In this document: positions 1-8,034 of the stretch, piece by piece
Layout of the letters: every line of letters starts with the position of its first letter
Position numbering within the stretch: position 1 is the stretch's first letter
NCBI RefSeq assembly: GCF_019929575.1
Contig: NZ_JAHZPU010000012.1
Span: forward strand, 1 to 55,829
DNA from: Streptococcus infantis
GTDB taxonomy: Bacteria; Bacillota; Bacilli; Lactobacillales; Streptococcaceae
Direction: 5' to 3'
DNA length: 55,829 nucleotides
The notes under the pieces: model-generated
Seen by the model: the letters and a program-made list of their open reading frames with translations, nothing else
Database searches by the model: none
Told to the model about the DNA's origin: nothing
Translations under genes and position numbers: made by a program

Positions 1-700
1 GATGGTAAGACACCAACTGTAACCGTTAAAGATAACGAAGACGGTACTCACACAGTTAAAGTTGTGAACCCAGATGGCGAAACAACAGAAACCATCATCA
101 AAGACGGTAAGAACCCATCAGTCACAACTGAACGTGGTGAAGATTCTGAAGGTAACACAGGTACATGGGTAATCACACATGACCCTGCTGGTACAGTAAC
201 AGGTCGTACATTTGTTAAAGATGGTAAAGACGGTAAAGATGGTAAATCACCAGTCGTAACTGTTAAAGATAACGAAGACGGTACTCACACAGTTAAAGTT
301 GTGAACCCAGATGGTGAAACAACTGAGACAGTTATCAAGAATGGTAAAGATGGTAAGACACCAACTGTAACCGTTAAAGATAACGAAGACGGTACTCACA
401 CAGTTAAAGTTGTAAACCCAGATGGCGAAACAACAGAAACCATCATCAAAGACGGTAAGAACCCATCAGTCACAACTGAACGTGGTGAAGACTCTGAAGG
501 TAACACAGGTACATGGGTAATCACACATGATCCTGCAGGTACAGAAACAGGTCGTACATTCGTTAGAGATGGTATTGACGGTAAAGATGGTAAATCACCA
601 AAAGTAACTATCAAAGATAATGAAGATGGTACACATACTATCACTGTTGAAGATCCAGATGGAACTAAGACTGAAACTGTTATCAAAGACGGTAAAGATG
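1..700 (+). repeat. Long tandem repeat in surface protein gene (348-bp period)
   Basis: The sequence from base 1 recurs almost unchanged from base 349, a period of 348 bp or 116 codons. Each period holds two short modules and one WVITHD module. More diverged copies continue to about 1690. The array extends past the left window edge, so the copy number cannot be given. Confidence 0.8.
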
Positions 701-2166
701 GTAAGTCACCAAGCGTTACTGTTAAAGATAACGAAGATGGCACTCACACAGTTAAAGTTGTCAATGTCGATGGTCAAACAACAGAAACAATTATCAGAGA
801 TGGTAAATCACCTCGAGTTTCTACTGAACGTGGTAAAGACACAGACGGTAACGATGGTACATGGGTAATTACTCGTGATCCAGAAGGAAATGAAACAGGC
901 CGTACATTCGTTAAGGATGGTAAAGACGGAGTCGACGGTAAAGATGGTAAAGACGGAGTAGATGGTAAATCTGCGAAAGTCACTGTCACTGAAAATGGTG
1001 ACGGTACACATACAATCACTGTTGAAAATCCAGACGGAACTAAGACTGAAACTATCATCAAAGATGGTAAAGATGGTAAGTCACCAAGCGTTACTGTAAC
1101 TGATAATGAAGATGGAACTCATACTGTAACTGTTATTAATGTTGACGGTCAGAAGGTTCAAACTATTATCAAGGATGGTAAGACTCCACGTGTAACAACT
1201 GAGACAGGCCAAGATAAAGATGGTAATACTGGTACTTGGGTAATTACACATGATGGTGATGGCAAAGAAACAGGTCGTACATTTGTTAAAGATGGTAAAG
1301 ACGGTAAGGACGGTAAAGATGGTAAGGACGGTAAGTCACCAACTATTACTACCGAACCTGGTAAAGACGAAGAAGGTCGTTCAGGTGTTTGGGTAATCGT
1401 ACGTGATTCTGAAGGAAACATCACTAGCCGTAACTTTATCCGTGATGGTATTGATGGTAAGACACCAAAAGTTCGTACTGAATCAGGTAAAGATAAAGAA
1501 GGAAATACTGGTGTTTGGGTAATCACTGAAGATGGTGATGGTAAGGAAACTAGCCGTACCTTTGTTCGTGATGGTAAAGATGGTAAGACACCAAGTATCA
1601 CTACTGAACCTGGTAAGAACAAGGAAGGTCAATCAGGATACTGGATCATTATCAAGGATGGTGATGGTAAAGAAACAAACCGTATCTTTATCCGTGATTG
1701 TGGATGTCCTAAGAAAGAGGATCCAAAACCACAACCACAACCGGATCCAAAACCACAACCACAACCAGATCCAAAACCACAACCACAACCAGATCCAAAA
1801 CCACAACCACAACCGGCTCCAAAACCACAACCACAACCGGCTCCGAAACCACAACCACAGCCGGCTCCAAAACCACAACCACAACCGGCTCCAAAACCAC
1901 AACCACAACCGGCTCCAAAACCACAACCACAGCCGGATCCAAAACCACAACCACAACCGGATCCAAAACCACAACCACAACCAGATCCGAAACCTCAACC
2001 AATCGAAGACAAACTTATCCCAATCAACAAGTTTAGAAATGATGAACCTCAAAAAGAATTACCAAACACTGGTACAGAGGATCTTCCATTCCTATCACTT
2101 GCAGCGATTGCTGGATTAGCAACTGCTGGATATGCTTTGTCTCGTAAGAGAAGAGAAGAATACTAA
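1..2166 (+). CDS. LPXTG-anchored repeat surface protein (5' truncated by window)
   Basis: The reading frame is open from base 1, so the start and probably most of the gene lie outside the window. About 570 visible residues are tandem modules of two kinds: one of about 38 residues with the core VTVKDNEDGTHTV, and one of about 45 residues with GxWVITxDxxG. They are joined by charged collagen-like GKDGKDGK linkers. A proline-rich wall-spanning segment of PKPQPQPD/A octamers follows (1723-1986). The C-terminus is a standard sorting signal: LPNTG at 2059, a hydrophobic helix and a basic RKRREE tail. Sortase A should therefore attach it to peptidoglycan. No adhesin domain is visible in this part, so the ligand is unknown. 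Near-identical DNA repeats suggest size variation between strains. Confidence 0.9.
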   Translation, partial: DGKTPTVTVKDNEDGTHTVKVVNPDGETTETIIKDGKNPSVTTERGEDSEGNTGTWVITHDPAGTVTGRTFVKDGKDGKDGKSPVVTVKDNEDGTHTVKVVNPDGETTETVIKNGKDGKTPTVTVKDNEDGTHTVKVVNPDGETTETIIKDGKNPSVTTERGEDSEGNTGTWVITHDPAGTETGRTFVRDGIDGKDGKSPKVTIKDNEDGTHTITVEDPDGTKTETVIKDGKDGKSPSVTVKDNEDGTHTVKVVNVDGQTTETIIRDGKSPRVSTERGKDTDGNDGTWVITRDPEGNETGRTFVKDGKDGVDGKDGKDGVDGKSAKVTVTENGDGTHTITVENPDGTKTETIIKDGKDGKSPSVTVTDNEDGTHTVTVINVDGQKVQTIIKDGKTPRVTTETGQDKDGNTGTWVITHDGDGKETGRTFVKDGKDGKDGKDGKDGKSPTITTEPGKDEEGRSGVWVIVRDSEGNITSRNFIRDGIDGKTPKVRTESGKDKEGNTGVWVITEDGDGKETSRTFVRDGKDGKTPSITTEPGKNKEGQSGYWIIIKDGDGKETNRIFIRDCGCPKKEDPKPQPQPDPKPQPQPDPKPQPQPDPKPQPQPAPKPQPQPAPKPQPQPAPKPQPQPAPKPQPQPAPKPQPQPDPKPQPQPDPKPQPQPDPKPQPIEDKLIPINKFRNDEPQKELPNTGTEDLPFLSLAAIAGLATAGYALSRKRREEY
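1723..1986 (+). repeat. 24-bp minisatellite encoding PKPQPQP(D/A)
   Basis: There are eleven complete 24-bp units encoding PKPQPQPx. The eighth residue reads D,D,D,A,A,A,A,A,D,D,D, followed by a partial unit. This is the extended wall-spanning region just before the sorting signal. The symmetrical D/A order suggests block duplication within the array. Confidence 0.9.
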
Positions 2167-2248
2167 TCAATTCTTGCTTTACTAAGTGATTTAAAACAGA
2201 ATTGGATAGCATAAAAAGAGTCTGGGACAATAGTGCCTCGATTCTATC

Positions 2249-2282
2249 AAAAAAGCAACGGTTTTGTGCCGTTGCTTTTTTG
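2249..2282. terminator. Rho-independent terminator of surface protein gene
   Basis: The stem AAAAGCAACGG / CCGTTGCTTTT has a short loop and T and A runs on either side. It can stop transcription from the surface protein gene and, on the other strand, read-through from bioY. Confidence 0.75.
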
Positions 2283-2378
2283 CATGGTTTCGATAGTCTT
2301 GGTAAAATAGAATTGCTTAATAAACCATTTAGAAAGGCTATCCCATGCATATTCACTATAACACAAATCAAACAAAAT

Positions 2379-2420
2379 TAAAAAGCTAGAGTTCCACAAT
2401 TGGGAATCTCTAGCTTTTTT
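2379..2420. terminator. Second terminator-like hairpin inside the element
   Basis: AAAAAGCTAGAG and TTCC pair with GGAA and CTCTAGCTTTTT across a small loop with one bulge, followed by a T run. Together with the outer inverted repeat it forms a double terminator between convergent genes. Confidence 0.7.
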
Positions 2421-2456
2421 GTGGCTGAGAACTATTTTTGTCCCAGACTCTTTTTT

Positions 2457-2993
2457 TTAAATGCTATAGTTACTTTCTTTACTTAAACGTTTTAGAAGTG
2501 GTTTTCCAACGAAACTAATGGCAATAATTTTCGCAAGATCAGGAATGATAAAGGGAAGCACACCGACAGCTAGTGCTTTATCAAAAGGCATACCAGCAAG
2601 GAAGTGGAGGCTAAGTATGCCACCAACAAAGACAAGAGAATCTCCTAAGAGATTAGCAATAAAAATACGAACATAGCTACTATTTTTATGAATAAGGTAT
2701 GAAGTAATTCCAGCGTATAATAAGTCAAACCAAAGGTAACCAGCGCTTGGTCCTACTAAAACATGAAAACCAGCTCCTCCGCCAGCAAAGACAGGAAGAC
2801 CAATAGCACCTAGTAAGAGATAAAGTCCGACAGAAAGGACAGCTTCCCTAGGTCTAAAAACAGTAGCAATGAGTCCGATTGCAAAGTTTTGCAGAGTAAA
2901 TGGTACTGGACCAATTGGGACACTGATTTGAGCTAATACTGCAATAAGAGCAGCACCGATGGCAGGAATAGCATAGATATGAGCTTTTTTCAT
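2457..2993 (-). CDS. bioY: Biotin transporter BioY (ECF S-component)
   Basis: This 178-residue, highly hydrophobic protein has about six membrane helices and matches the BioY family in length and in the segments GPVPFTLQNFA (near residue 30) and GAIGLPVFAGGGAG (near residue 70). BioY is the biotin-binding subunit of an energy-coupling-factor transporter; the shared EcfA/A'/T module would be encoded elsewhere. The start ATG has an SD AGAGG 9 bases upstream. It is transcribed alone from a promoter that overlaps a BirA-like operator. Its last codons and stop fall in the outer inverted repeat of the neighbouring element, so the C-terminus may have been altered by that insertion. Confidence 0.88.
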   Translation of the reverse strand: MKKAHIYAIPAIGAALIAVLAQISVPIGPVPFTLQNFAIGLIATVFRPREAVLSVGLYLLLGAIGLPVFAGGGAGFHVLVGPSAGYLWFDLLYAGITSYLIHKNSSYVRIFIANLLGDSLVFVGGILSLHFLAGMPFDKALAVGVLPFIIPDLAKIIAISFVGKPLLKRLSKESNYSI

Positions 2994-2994
2994 A

Positions 2995-3028
2995 ATAGTT
3001 AACCTCTTTTATAATTTATAGTAACTAT
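2995..3028 (-). promoter_or_regulatory. Putative BirA operator of bioY
   Basis: ATAGTTAAC (2995-3003) and AGTAACTAT (3020-3028) form a near-perfect inverted repeat with a 16-base spacer. This is the layout of Firmicute BirA sites. It lies directly on the bioY transcription start, abutting the -10 box, as expected for repression by biotin-loaded BirA. Confidence 0.65.
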
Positions 3029-3054
3029 TATACTTGAAGCAACATATTTGTCAA
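3027..3054 (-). promoter_or_regulatory. bioY promoter
   Basis: Read on the minus strand: TTGACA (3049-3054), 16-base spacer, TATAAT (3027-3032). Both boxes are consensus. Confidence 0.8.
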
Positions 3055-3116
3055 CCAGTTTTAAAAAATATGGTTACAAAAATGTAACAGCCGATTTAGA
3101 AACAGCAAATAGTTTT

Positions 3117-3164
3117 AAAAAAGAAACAAAGACAAACGCCAAAAAATAATATTTGTCTTTGTTT
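3117..3164 (-). terminator. Terminator of gor
   Basis: A perfect 13-bp stem, AAACAAAGACAAA (3124-3136) with its complement at 3152-3164. On the minus strand it is followed by CTTTTTT. Confidence 0.8.
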
Positions 3165-3181
3165 TGAGAGAACATAGTGTA

Positions 3182-4528
3182 TTAACGCATAGTTACAAAC
3201 TCTTCTGAACCGGTTGGATGGATAGCAACAGTCGCATCAAAGTCAGCTTTTGTAGCACCCATTTTGATTGCAACTGCAAAACCTTGAATCATTTCATCGA
3301 CGCCATAGCCGATACCATGAAGGCCAACGACCTTTTCGTCTGCACCTGCTGTAACGAGCTTGAAGCGAGCTTCTTGACGGTGGCTGGTAACTGCTGAATA
3401 CATAGAAGCAAATTTTGAAGTATAGACTTTAATGTTTGCTTGTCCATACTCTTTGATAGCTTCTTCCTCAGTTAGACCGACAGTTCCAATAGCAGGGTGT
3501 GAAAAGACAACAGTTGGAATAGTAGTGTAGTCCATTTTGGCATTGGTTTTTCCATTGAAAAGTCTTTCGGATAGGGTACGTCCAGCCTTGATAGCAACAG
3601 GAGTCAGTTCTTTTTCACCTGTGACATCGCCAAGGGCGTAGATACCATCAACGACCGTGTTTTGGTATTCGTCAACTTGGATGAAACCACGTTCATTGAG
3701 AGTAACGCCTGCCTTTTCTAGCTGGAGTCCTTCAACGTTTGGACGGCGGCCAGTTGCCCAGATAACTTGACTGGCAGTATGAGTACTACCATCCTCGAAA
3801 TGAATGGTAATGCCTTGTTCAGTTTCTTCAAGTTTAGCAGGAACCTTATGGGTGTGGAGTTTTAGTCCAGTATTCTCCATTTCTTGAACTAGACTCTCAA
3901 CAATATAGCTGTCAAATCCACGAAGTGGACGCTCACGACGGACGAATAAATCTGTCTGCACACCAAGGGTATGGAGCACGCCAGCTAATTCGACAGCAAT
4001 GTAACCAGCACCCAGAATGGCTACAGATTCAGGCAACTTATCCCAAGCAAAGACATCATCAGAACTACCACCTAGTTCAGCACCAGAAATGGTAGGAATA
4101 TGAGGATGTGCCCCAGTTGCAATCACGATGTGCTTAGCACGGATCAACTCTCCATTGACACTAACAGTATGAGCATCAACGAACTCGGCGCGTCCTTCAA
4201 TCAAATCAACTCCGTTACGCTTAAAGCTTCCACCATAAGAAGAGCGAGCACGATCAATATAGGCTTCACGATTTTTACGAAGTGTTGCATAATCAAATTC
4301 ATTACCAGTACTTGTAAAACCATAGTCAGGTCCATATTTGTGGATGCTCTCTGCGATTTGAGCTCCGTACCACATAATTTTTTTAGGAACGCAGCCAATA
4401 TTGACACAGGTTCCACCTAATTTCTTTTCCTCAATAACTGCCGCTTTAGCACCATGTTCACCAGCACGATTCATGGTAGCAATACCCCCGCTACCTCCTC
4501 CAATGGCGATAATATCGTATTCTCTCAT
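3182..4528 (-). CDS. gor: Glutathione-disulfide reductase
   Basis: This 448-residue flavoprotein disulfide reductase reduces GSSG with NADPH. Seen in order: FAD-binding GGGSGGIA near residue 10, the redox pair C41-VNIG-C46, an NADPH-binding [10 protein letters not shown] segment, a second FAD motif ALGDVTG, and the C-terminal HPTGSEEF that supplies the catalytic His/Glu of the partner subunit. The length is normal. Streptococci generally import glutathione rather than make it, so this enzyme recycles it for oxidative and metal stress defence. SD AAAGGAGC precedes the ATG. The gene is monocistronic with its own promoter and terminator, and diverges from the exporter operon. Confidence 0.95.
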   Translation of the reverse strand: MREYDIIAIGGGSGGIATMNRAGEHGAKAAVIEEKKLGGTCVNIGCVPKKIMWYGAQIAESIHKYGPDYGFTSTGNEFDYATLRKNREAYIDRARSSYGGSFKRNGVDLIEGRAEFVDAHTVSVNGELIRAKHIVIATGAHPHIPTISGAELGGSSDDVFAWDKLPESVAILGAGYIAVELAGVLHTLGVQTDLFVRRERPLRGFDSYIVESLVQEMENTGLKLHTHKVPAKLEETEQGITIHFEDGSTHTASQVIWATGRRPNVEGLQLEKAGVTLNERGFIQVDEYQNTVVDGIYALGDVTGEKELTPVAIKAGRTLSERLFNGKTNAKMDYTTIPTVVFSHPAIGTVGLTEEEAIKEYGQANIKVYTSKFASMYSAVTSHRQEARFKLVTAGADEKVVGLHGIGYGVDEMIQGFAVAIKMGATKADFDATVAIHPTGSEEFVTMR

Positions 4529-4557
4529 AGAAAGCTCCTTTGTTGTTTTCTAGTCAT

Positions 4558-4586
4558 ATTCTATCTTTTTTTGAAGGTCAATGCAA
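4558..4586 (-). promoter_or_regulatory. gor promoter
   Basis: Minus strand: TTGCAT (4581-4586), 17-base spacer, TAGAAT (4558-4563), about 30 bases before the start codon. Confidence 0.55.
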
Positions 4587-4620
4587 AAATCTGCTACGTT
4601 TAAAATTTTTAAGAAAATGC

Positions 4621-4734
4621 TTGCAAAAATAAAAAAGAAAGTGTATTATATAACTAATACAACAATAAAAGATTCAGCAAATGTTTTTGGATAATGAGAA
4701 ATAAATTGTCCATTTTTAGGATATGTGCTATAAT
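4621..4734 (+). promoter_or_regulatory. Promoter region of the MacAB-like operon
   Basis: The nearer promoter is TTGTCC (4706-4711), 17 bases, TGC-TATAAT (-10 at 4729-4734, extended). A possible second promoter lies upstream: TTGCAA (4621-4626), 17 bases, TATTAT (4644-4649). No operator was recognised. Confidence 0.6.
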
Positions 4735-4767
4735 CTTAACATATATATTTATAAAAGGGGTATTGCT

Positions 4768-5955
4768 ATGAAAAGAAAGTCAAAAGCTAAGAAATGGCCT
4801 TTATTTACTGCTATTGGAGTGGCGTCAGTACTTGTAGTGGGAGCAGCAGCTGTTCTTCTATTGAGACAACCAAATCAAGCTGCAGCAAAAGATGAAACTG
4901 CTAAGATTGTCCTTGCTAAAGAGGGGTCTGTGGCATCTTCAGTTCTTTTATCTGGTACAGTAACTGCTCAGAATGAACAATACATCTATTATGATGCAAG
5001 CAAGGGTGACTTGGATGAGGTCTTGGTTTCTGTTGGAGATCAGGTCAGCGAAGGACAGGCTCTCGTCAAGTACAGTAGTGCAGAAGCCCAGGCTGCCTAT
5101 GATGCTGCCAGTCGTGCCGTTGCTAAAGCAAACCGTCATATCAATGAACTAAATGAGTCTCGAAATACCGCCGCAGCAACACCTAGCCTTCCTCAAACAG
5201 GTCTAGAAGGAGCAACTGGACAAGCGCCAGCTCAGTCATCCGGTTCTGCCACAGCTGCTATTGATTCTCAAATCAGCGATGCACGTGATGTGCGTGCAGA
5301 TGCAGAAGCGCAACTTGAAAAAGCTCAAGCCCAATTGAATGCTGCTACGGTATTGAGTACGGTGGAGGGGACAGTTGTTGAAGTGAATCGCAACGTTTCA
5401 AAATCTCCAACGGGAAATAGTCAAGTATTGGTACATATCGTAAGTAACGATAACTTGCAGGTCAAGGGAGAACTTTCTGAGTACAACCTTGCCAATCTAT
5501 CTGTAGGCCAAGAAGTTACCTTTACTTCTAAGGTTTACCCAGATAAAACTTGGAATGGTAAGATTAGCTATATTTCAAATTATCCAAAGAACAGTAGTGA
5601 AGCAAGCAGTAGCTTAGCTGGTTCAAACACAGGTTCTAAATACCCATATACGGTCGATGTAACTAGTGAAATTGGTGATCTGAAACAAGGTTTTACTGTC
5701 AGTGTCGAAGTGAAAAGCATGAGTAAAGCATTGCTTGTTCCTATTACAAGTATCGTCATGGAAGAAGATAAAAACTATGTTTGGATTCTTGATGAAAATC
5801 AAAAGGCCAAAAAAGTTGAAGTTGGATTGGGCAATGCAGATGCAGAAAACCAAGAAATCACATCTGGTCTGACAGATGGAGCAAAAGTCATCAGTAATCC
5901 GACAGCTTCCTTGCAAGAAGGAAAAGAGGTGAAGACTGATGAAACAACTAATTAG
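4768..5955 (+). CDS. Efflux adaptor (membrane-fusion) protein, MacA/YknX-like
   Basis: This 395-residue protein has one N-terminal membrane anchor (about residues 10-33) and an extracellular part. It shows a lipoyl-like half near residue 90 (VSVGDQVSEGQALVKY), an alanine-rich coiled-coil hairpin (about 105-195), the second lipoyl half (VEGTVVEVN) and a beta-barrel domain. This is the HlyD/MacA architecture. I chose ATG 4768 over the upstream in-frame start because AAAAGGGG lies just before it. It overlaps the ATPase gene by 17 bases, so the two are translationally coupled. In the pneumococcus the equivalent MacAB-like pump next to gor has been linked to antimicrobial peptide tolerance; the substrate here is inferred only. 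Confidence 0.88.
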   Translation: MKRKSKAKKWPLFTAIGVASVLVVGAAAVLLLRQPNQAAAKDETAKIVLAKEGSVASSVLLSGTVTAQNEQYIYYDASKGDLDEVLVSVGDQVSEGQALVKYSSAEAQAAYDAASRAVAKANRHINELNESRNTAAATPSLPQTGLEGATGQAPAQSSGSATAAIDSQISDARDVRADAEAQLEKAQAQLNAATVLSTVEGTVVEVNRNVSKSPTGNSQVLVHIVSNDNLQVKGELSEYNLANLSVGQEVTFTSKVYPDKTWNGKISYISNYPKNSSEASSSLAGSNTGSKYPYTVDVTSEIGDLKQGFTVSVEVKSMSKALLVPITSIVMEEDKNYVWILDENQKAKKVEVGLGNADAENQEITSGLTDGAKVISNPTASLQEGKEVKTDETTN

Positions 5956-6640
5956 CCTCAAAAATATCTGCCGTAGCTATCGAAATGGTGATCAAGAACT
6001 TCAAGTTCTCAAAGACATTAACCTAGAAGTTCATGAGGGAGAATTCGTGGCTATCATGGGACCATCTGGTTCAGGTAAGTCAACCCTCATGAATACCATT
6101 GGTATGTTAGATACACCTACAAGTGGTCAGTATTTTCTAGACGGAAAAGAAGTGGCCGGTTTGGGTGAAAAACAATTAGCCAAGGTTCGAAATCAAGAAA
6201 TCGGCTTCGTCTTTCAACAATTCTTTCTCTTGTCCAAAATGAATGCTCTACAAAATGTAGAACTTCCCTTGATTTATGCAGGAGTTTCAGCTTCTAAACG
6301 TCGCAAACTAGCAGAAGAGTATCTGGAAAAGGTTGAACTGACTGAGCGTAGTCATCACTTACCTTCGGAGTTGTCAGGTGGTCAGAAGCAGAGGGTTGCC
6401 ATTGCACGTGCATTGGTCAATAATCCTTCTATCATCTTGGCAGATGAACCGACTGGAGCTCTTGATACTAAAACTGGAAATCAAATCATGCAACTCTTGG
6501 TTGAATTAAACAAAGAAGGAAAAACCATCATTATGGTTACGCATGAGCCTGAAATTGCTGCCTATGCGAAACGTCAAATCGTCATCCGAGATGGTGTCAT
6601 TTCGTCTGATAGTGGTATCGTAGAAAAGGAGGAAAACTAA
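5939..6640 (+). CDS. ABC transporter ATPase, MacB/LolD/YknY type
   Basis: This 233-residue nucleotide-binding subunit has Walker A GPSGSGKST (41-49), the signature LSGGQKQRVAIARAL, Walker B IILADEPTGALD and a switch His in MVTHE. It is the LolD/FtsE-like class that drives mechanotransmission rather than substrate tunnelling. It lies between the adaptor gene (17-base overlap) and the permease gene (one base apart), forming the usual three-gene exporter. AAGAGGTGAAG before the ATG serves as the ribosome site inside the upstream gene. Confidence 0.93.
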   Translation: MKQLISLKNICRSYRNGDQELQVLKDINLEVHEGEFVAIMGPSGSGKSTLMNTIGMLDTPTSGQYFLDGKEVAGLGEKQLAKVRNQEIGFVFQQFFLLSKMNALQNVELPLIYAGVSASKRRKLAEEYLEKVELTERSHHLPSELSGGQKQRVAIARALVNNPSIILADEPTGALDTKTGNQIMQLLVELNKEGKTIIMVTHEPEIAAYAKRQIVIRDGVISSDSGIVEKEEN

Positions 6641-6641
6641 G

Positions 6642-7901
6642 ATGCAGAATCTGAAATTTGCCTTTTCATCTATCATGGCTCACAAGATGCGGTCCTTCCT
6701 GACCATGATTGGTATCATCATCGGTGTTTCCTCAGTTGTCGTTATCATGGCCTTGGGAGATTCCATGTCTCGTCAGGTCAATAAAAATATGACCAAGTCC
6801 CAGAAAGATATCCATGTCTTTTTCTCACCTACAAAGAGTAAGGACGGTTCCTTTACACAAAGACAATCTGCATTAACCTTGTCTGGAGGTCAAGAAGAAA
6901 ATTTTGTTGAACCACCAAAACCTCAAGAAGCATGGGTCAAGGAAGCTGCTAAGCTCAAGGGAGTGGATAGCTACTATGTGACCAACTCAGCCAATGTGAC
7001 CTTGACTTATAAGGATAAAAAGGTCGAACACGCTAACATGACGGGTGGGAATGTCACCTATATGGATGCGGTCGAAAATGAAATCATTGCAGGTCGTGGC
7101 CTTAGAGCGCAAGATTATAAGGATTTCGCAAGTGTGATTATCCTAGATGAAGAACTAGCCAATAGCCTTTTTGGTTCTGCACAGGAAGCACTCAATCAGA
7201 TTGTTGAAGTAAATGAAATCAGTTACCGTGTTATTGGTGTTTATGCAAGTAAAGAAGCTAAGGCTGTAAAATCCTTTGGAGTCGGAGGACTACCAATTAC
7301 GACCAATATTTCTCTTGCAGCTAATTTTAACACAGACGAGATTTCAAGTATTGTCTTCCGTGTCAATGATACTAGCTTAACTCAGACTTTAGGACCAGAG
7401 CTGGCTAGGAAAATGACGGAGATTGCAGGTCTCCAACAAGGGGAGTATCAGATAGCAGATGCAACGGAAGCCTTCAACGAAGTGCAACAAATGTTCGGCT
7501 TTATAACTACGATTATTAGTGCTATTGCGGGAATTTCCCTCTTTGTTGGTGGTACAGGTGTTATGAACATTATGCTTGTTTCTGTGACAGAGCGTACCCG
7601 TGAGATTGGTCTACGCAAAGCGCTAGGAGCAACACGAGCTAATATCCTGGTTCAGTTCTTGATTGAATCCATGATTTTAACCTTGTTAGGAGGGTTCATC
7701 GGTCTTGTACTGGCTGCAGGGGTGACCATGCTTGCAGGAGTTCTTCTTCAAAACTTGATTGCAGGAATCGAAGTTGGAGTATCCATCCCAATCGCTCTCT
7801 TTAGTTTAGCGGTCTCGGCTGGTATCGGCATGATATTCGGTGTTCTACCAGCCAATAAAGCTTCTAAGCTGGATCCTATCGAAGCACTTCGCTATGAATA
7901 A
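6642..7901 (+). CDS. ABC transporter permease, MacB/YknZ type
   Basis: This 419-residue permease has one N-terminal membrane helix (about 15-40), a large extracellular MacB-like core domain (about 45-280) and three C-terminal helices of the FtsX family. The conserved [14 protein letters not shown] coupling segment precedes the last helices. SD AGGAGG lies 10 bases before the ATG. It completes a MacA-MacB-like export complex. Classical Gram-negative MacB fuses ATPase and permease; here they are separate, as in Bacillus YknXYZ. Confidence 0.92.
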   Translation: MQNLKFAFSSIMAHKMRSFLTMIGIIIGVSSVVVIMALGDSMSRQVNKNMTKSQKDIHVFFSPTKSKDGSFTQRQSALTLSGGQEENFVEPPKPQEAWVKEAAKLKGVDSYYVTNSANVTLTYKDKKVEHANMTGGNVTYMDAVENEIIAGRGLRAQDYKDFASVIILDEELANSLFGSAQEALNQIVEVNEISYRVIGVYASKEAKAVKSFGVGGLPITTNISLAANFNTDEISSIVFRVNDTSLTQTLGPELARKMTEIAGLQQGEYQIADATEAFNEVQQMFGFITTIISAIAGISLFVGGTGVMNIMLVSVTERTREIGLRKALGATRANILVQFLIESMILTLLGGFIGLVLAAGVTMLAGVLLQNLIAGIEVGVSIPIALFSLAVSAGIGMIFGVLPANKASKLDPIEALRYE

Positions 7902-7912
7902 TTTAAAAGATA

Positions 7913-7946
7913 AAAAACGAGATGGACATTTGTCTGTCTTGTTTTT
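7913..7946 (+). terminator. Terminator of the exporter operon
   Basis: AAAAACGAGATGGACA pairs imperfectly (G-T tolerant) with TGTCTGTCTTGTTTTT and ends in a T run, 11 bases after the permease stop. Confidence 0.65.
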
Positions 7947-7980
7947 GTATGGATTTCTCTATCGAAAATCACTAAAAATA

Positions 7981-7989
7981 TGGTATAAT
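7981..7989 (+). promoter_or_regulatory. metG promoter (extended -10)
   Basis: TGG-TATAAT (box at 7984-7989), about 45 bases before the metG start. No good -35 box is present, so it should rely on the extended -10. Confidence 0.65.
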
Positions 7990-8034
7990 GAAGTGTTAGA
8001 AAAACAGGTTTCATTAGCCTGGAAAGGAAAAAAT

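Larger units (their letters stand above)
2206..2467. mobile_element. Small IS1182-type remnant (MITE-like) bounded by an inverted repeat
   Basis: An exact 18-bp inverted repeat (AAAAAGAGTCTGGGACAA at 2213-2230; complement at 2438-2455) encloses about 240 bp. A weaker outer match ATAGCAT/ATGCTAT follows at 2206-2212 and 2461-2467. Inside, ATG at 2345 begins a 14-residue frame, MHIHYNTNQTKLKS, then a stop. From memory, MHIHYNTNQT is how streptococcal IS1182-family transposases begin. I infer an internally deleted derivative of such an element. Its hairpins also separate two convergent genes. No clear target duplication was seen. Confidence 0.55.

Noticed and set aside
1723..1986. CRISPR-like regular repeats
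   Set aside because: The 24-bp units are contiguous with no spacers and lie in frame in a coding region; no cas genes are present.
396..2052. Long open frames on the minus strand and in other plus frames across the surface protein repeats
   Set aside because: They are low-complexity translations of the same DNA repeats (Ser/Pro/Leu or Trp/Leu-rich), with no SD, and follow from the repeat codon pattern.
4723..4767. N-terminal extension of the MacA-like protein
   Set aside because: The extension overlaps the -10 region, and an SD lies directly before ATG 4768.
7840..8034. 65-residue N-terminal extension of MetG
   Set aside because: It would cover the preceding permease end, a terminator and the metG promoter; the family begins at MSEKNFYIT with its own SD.
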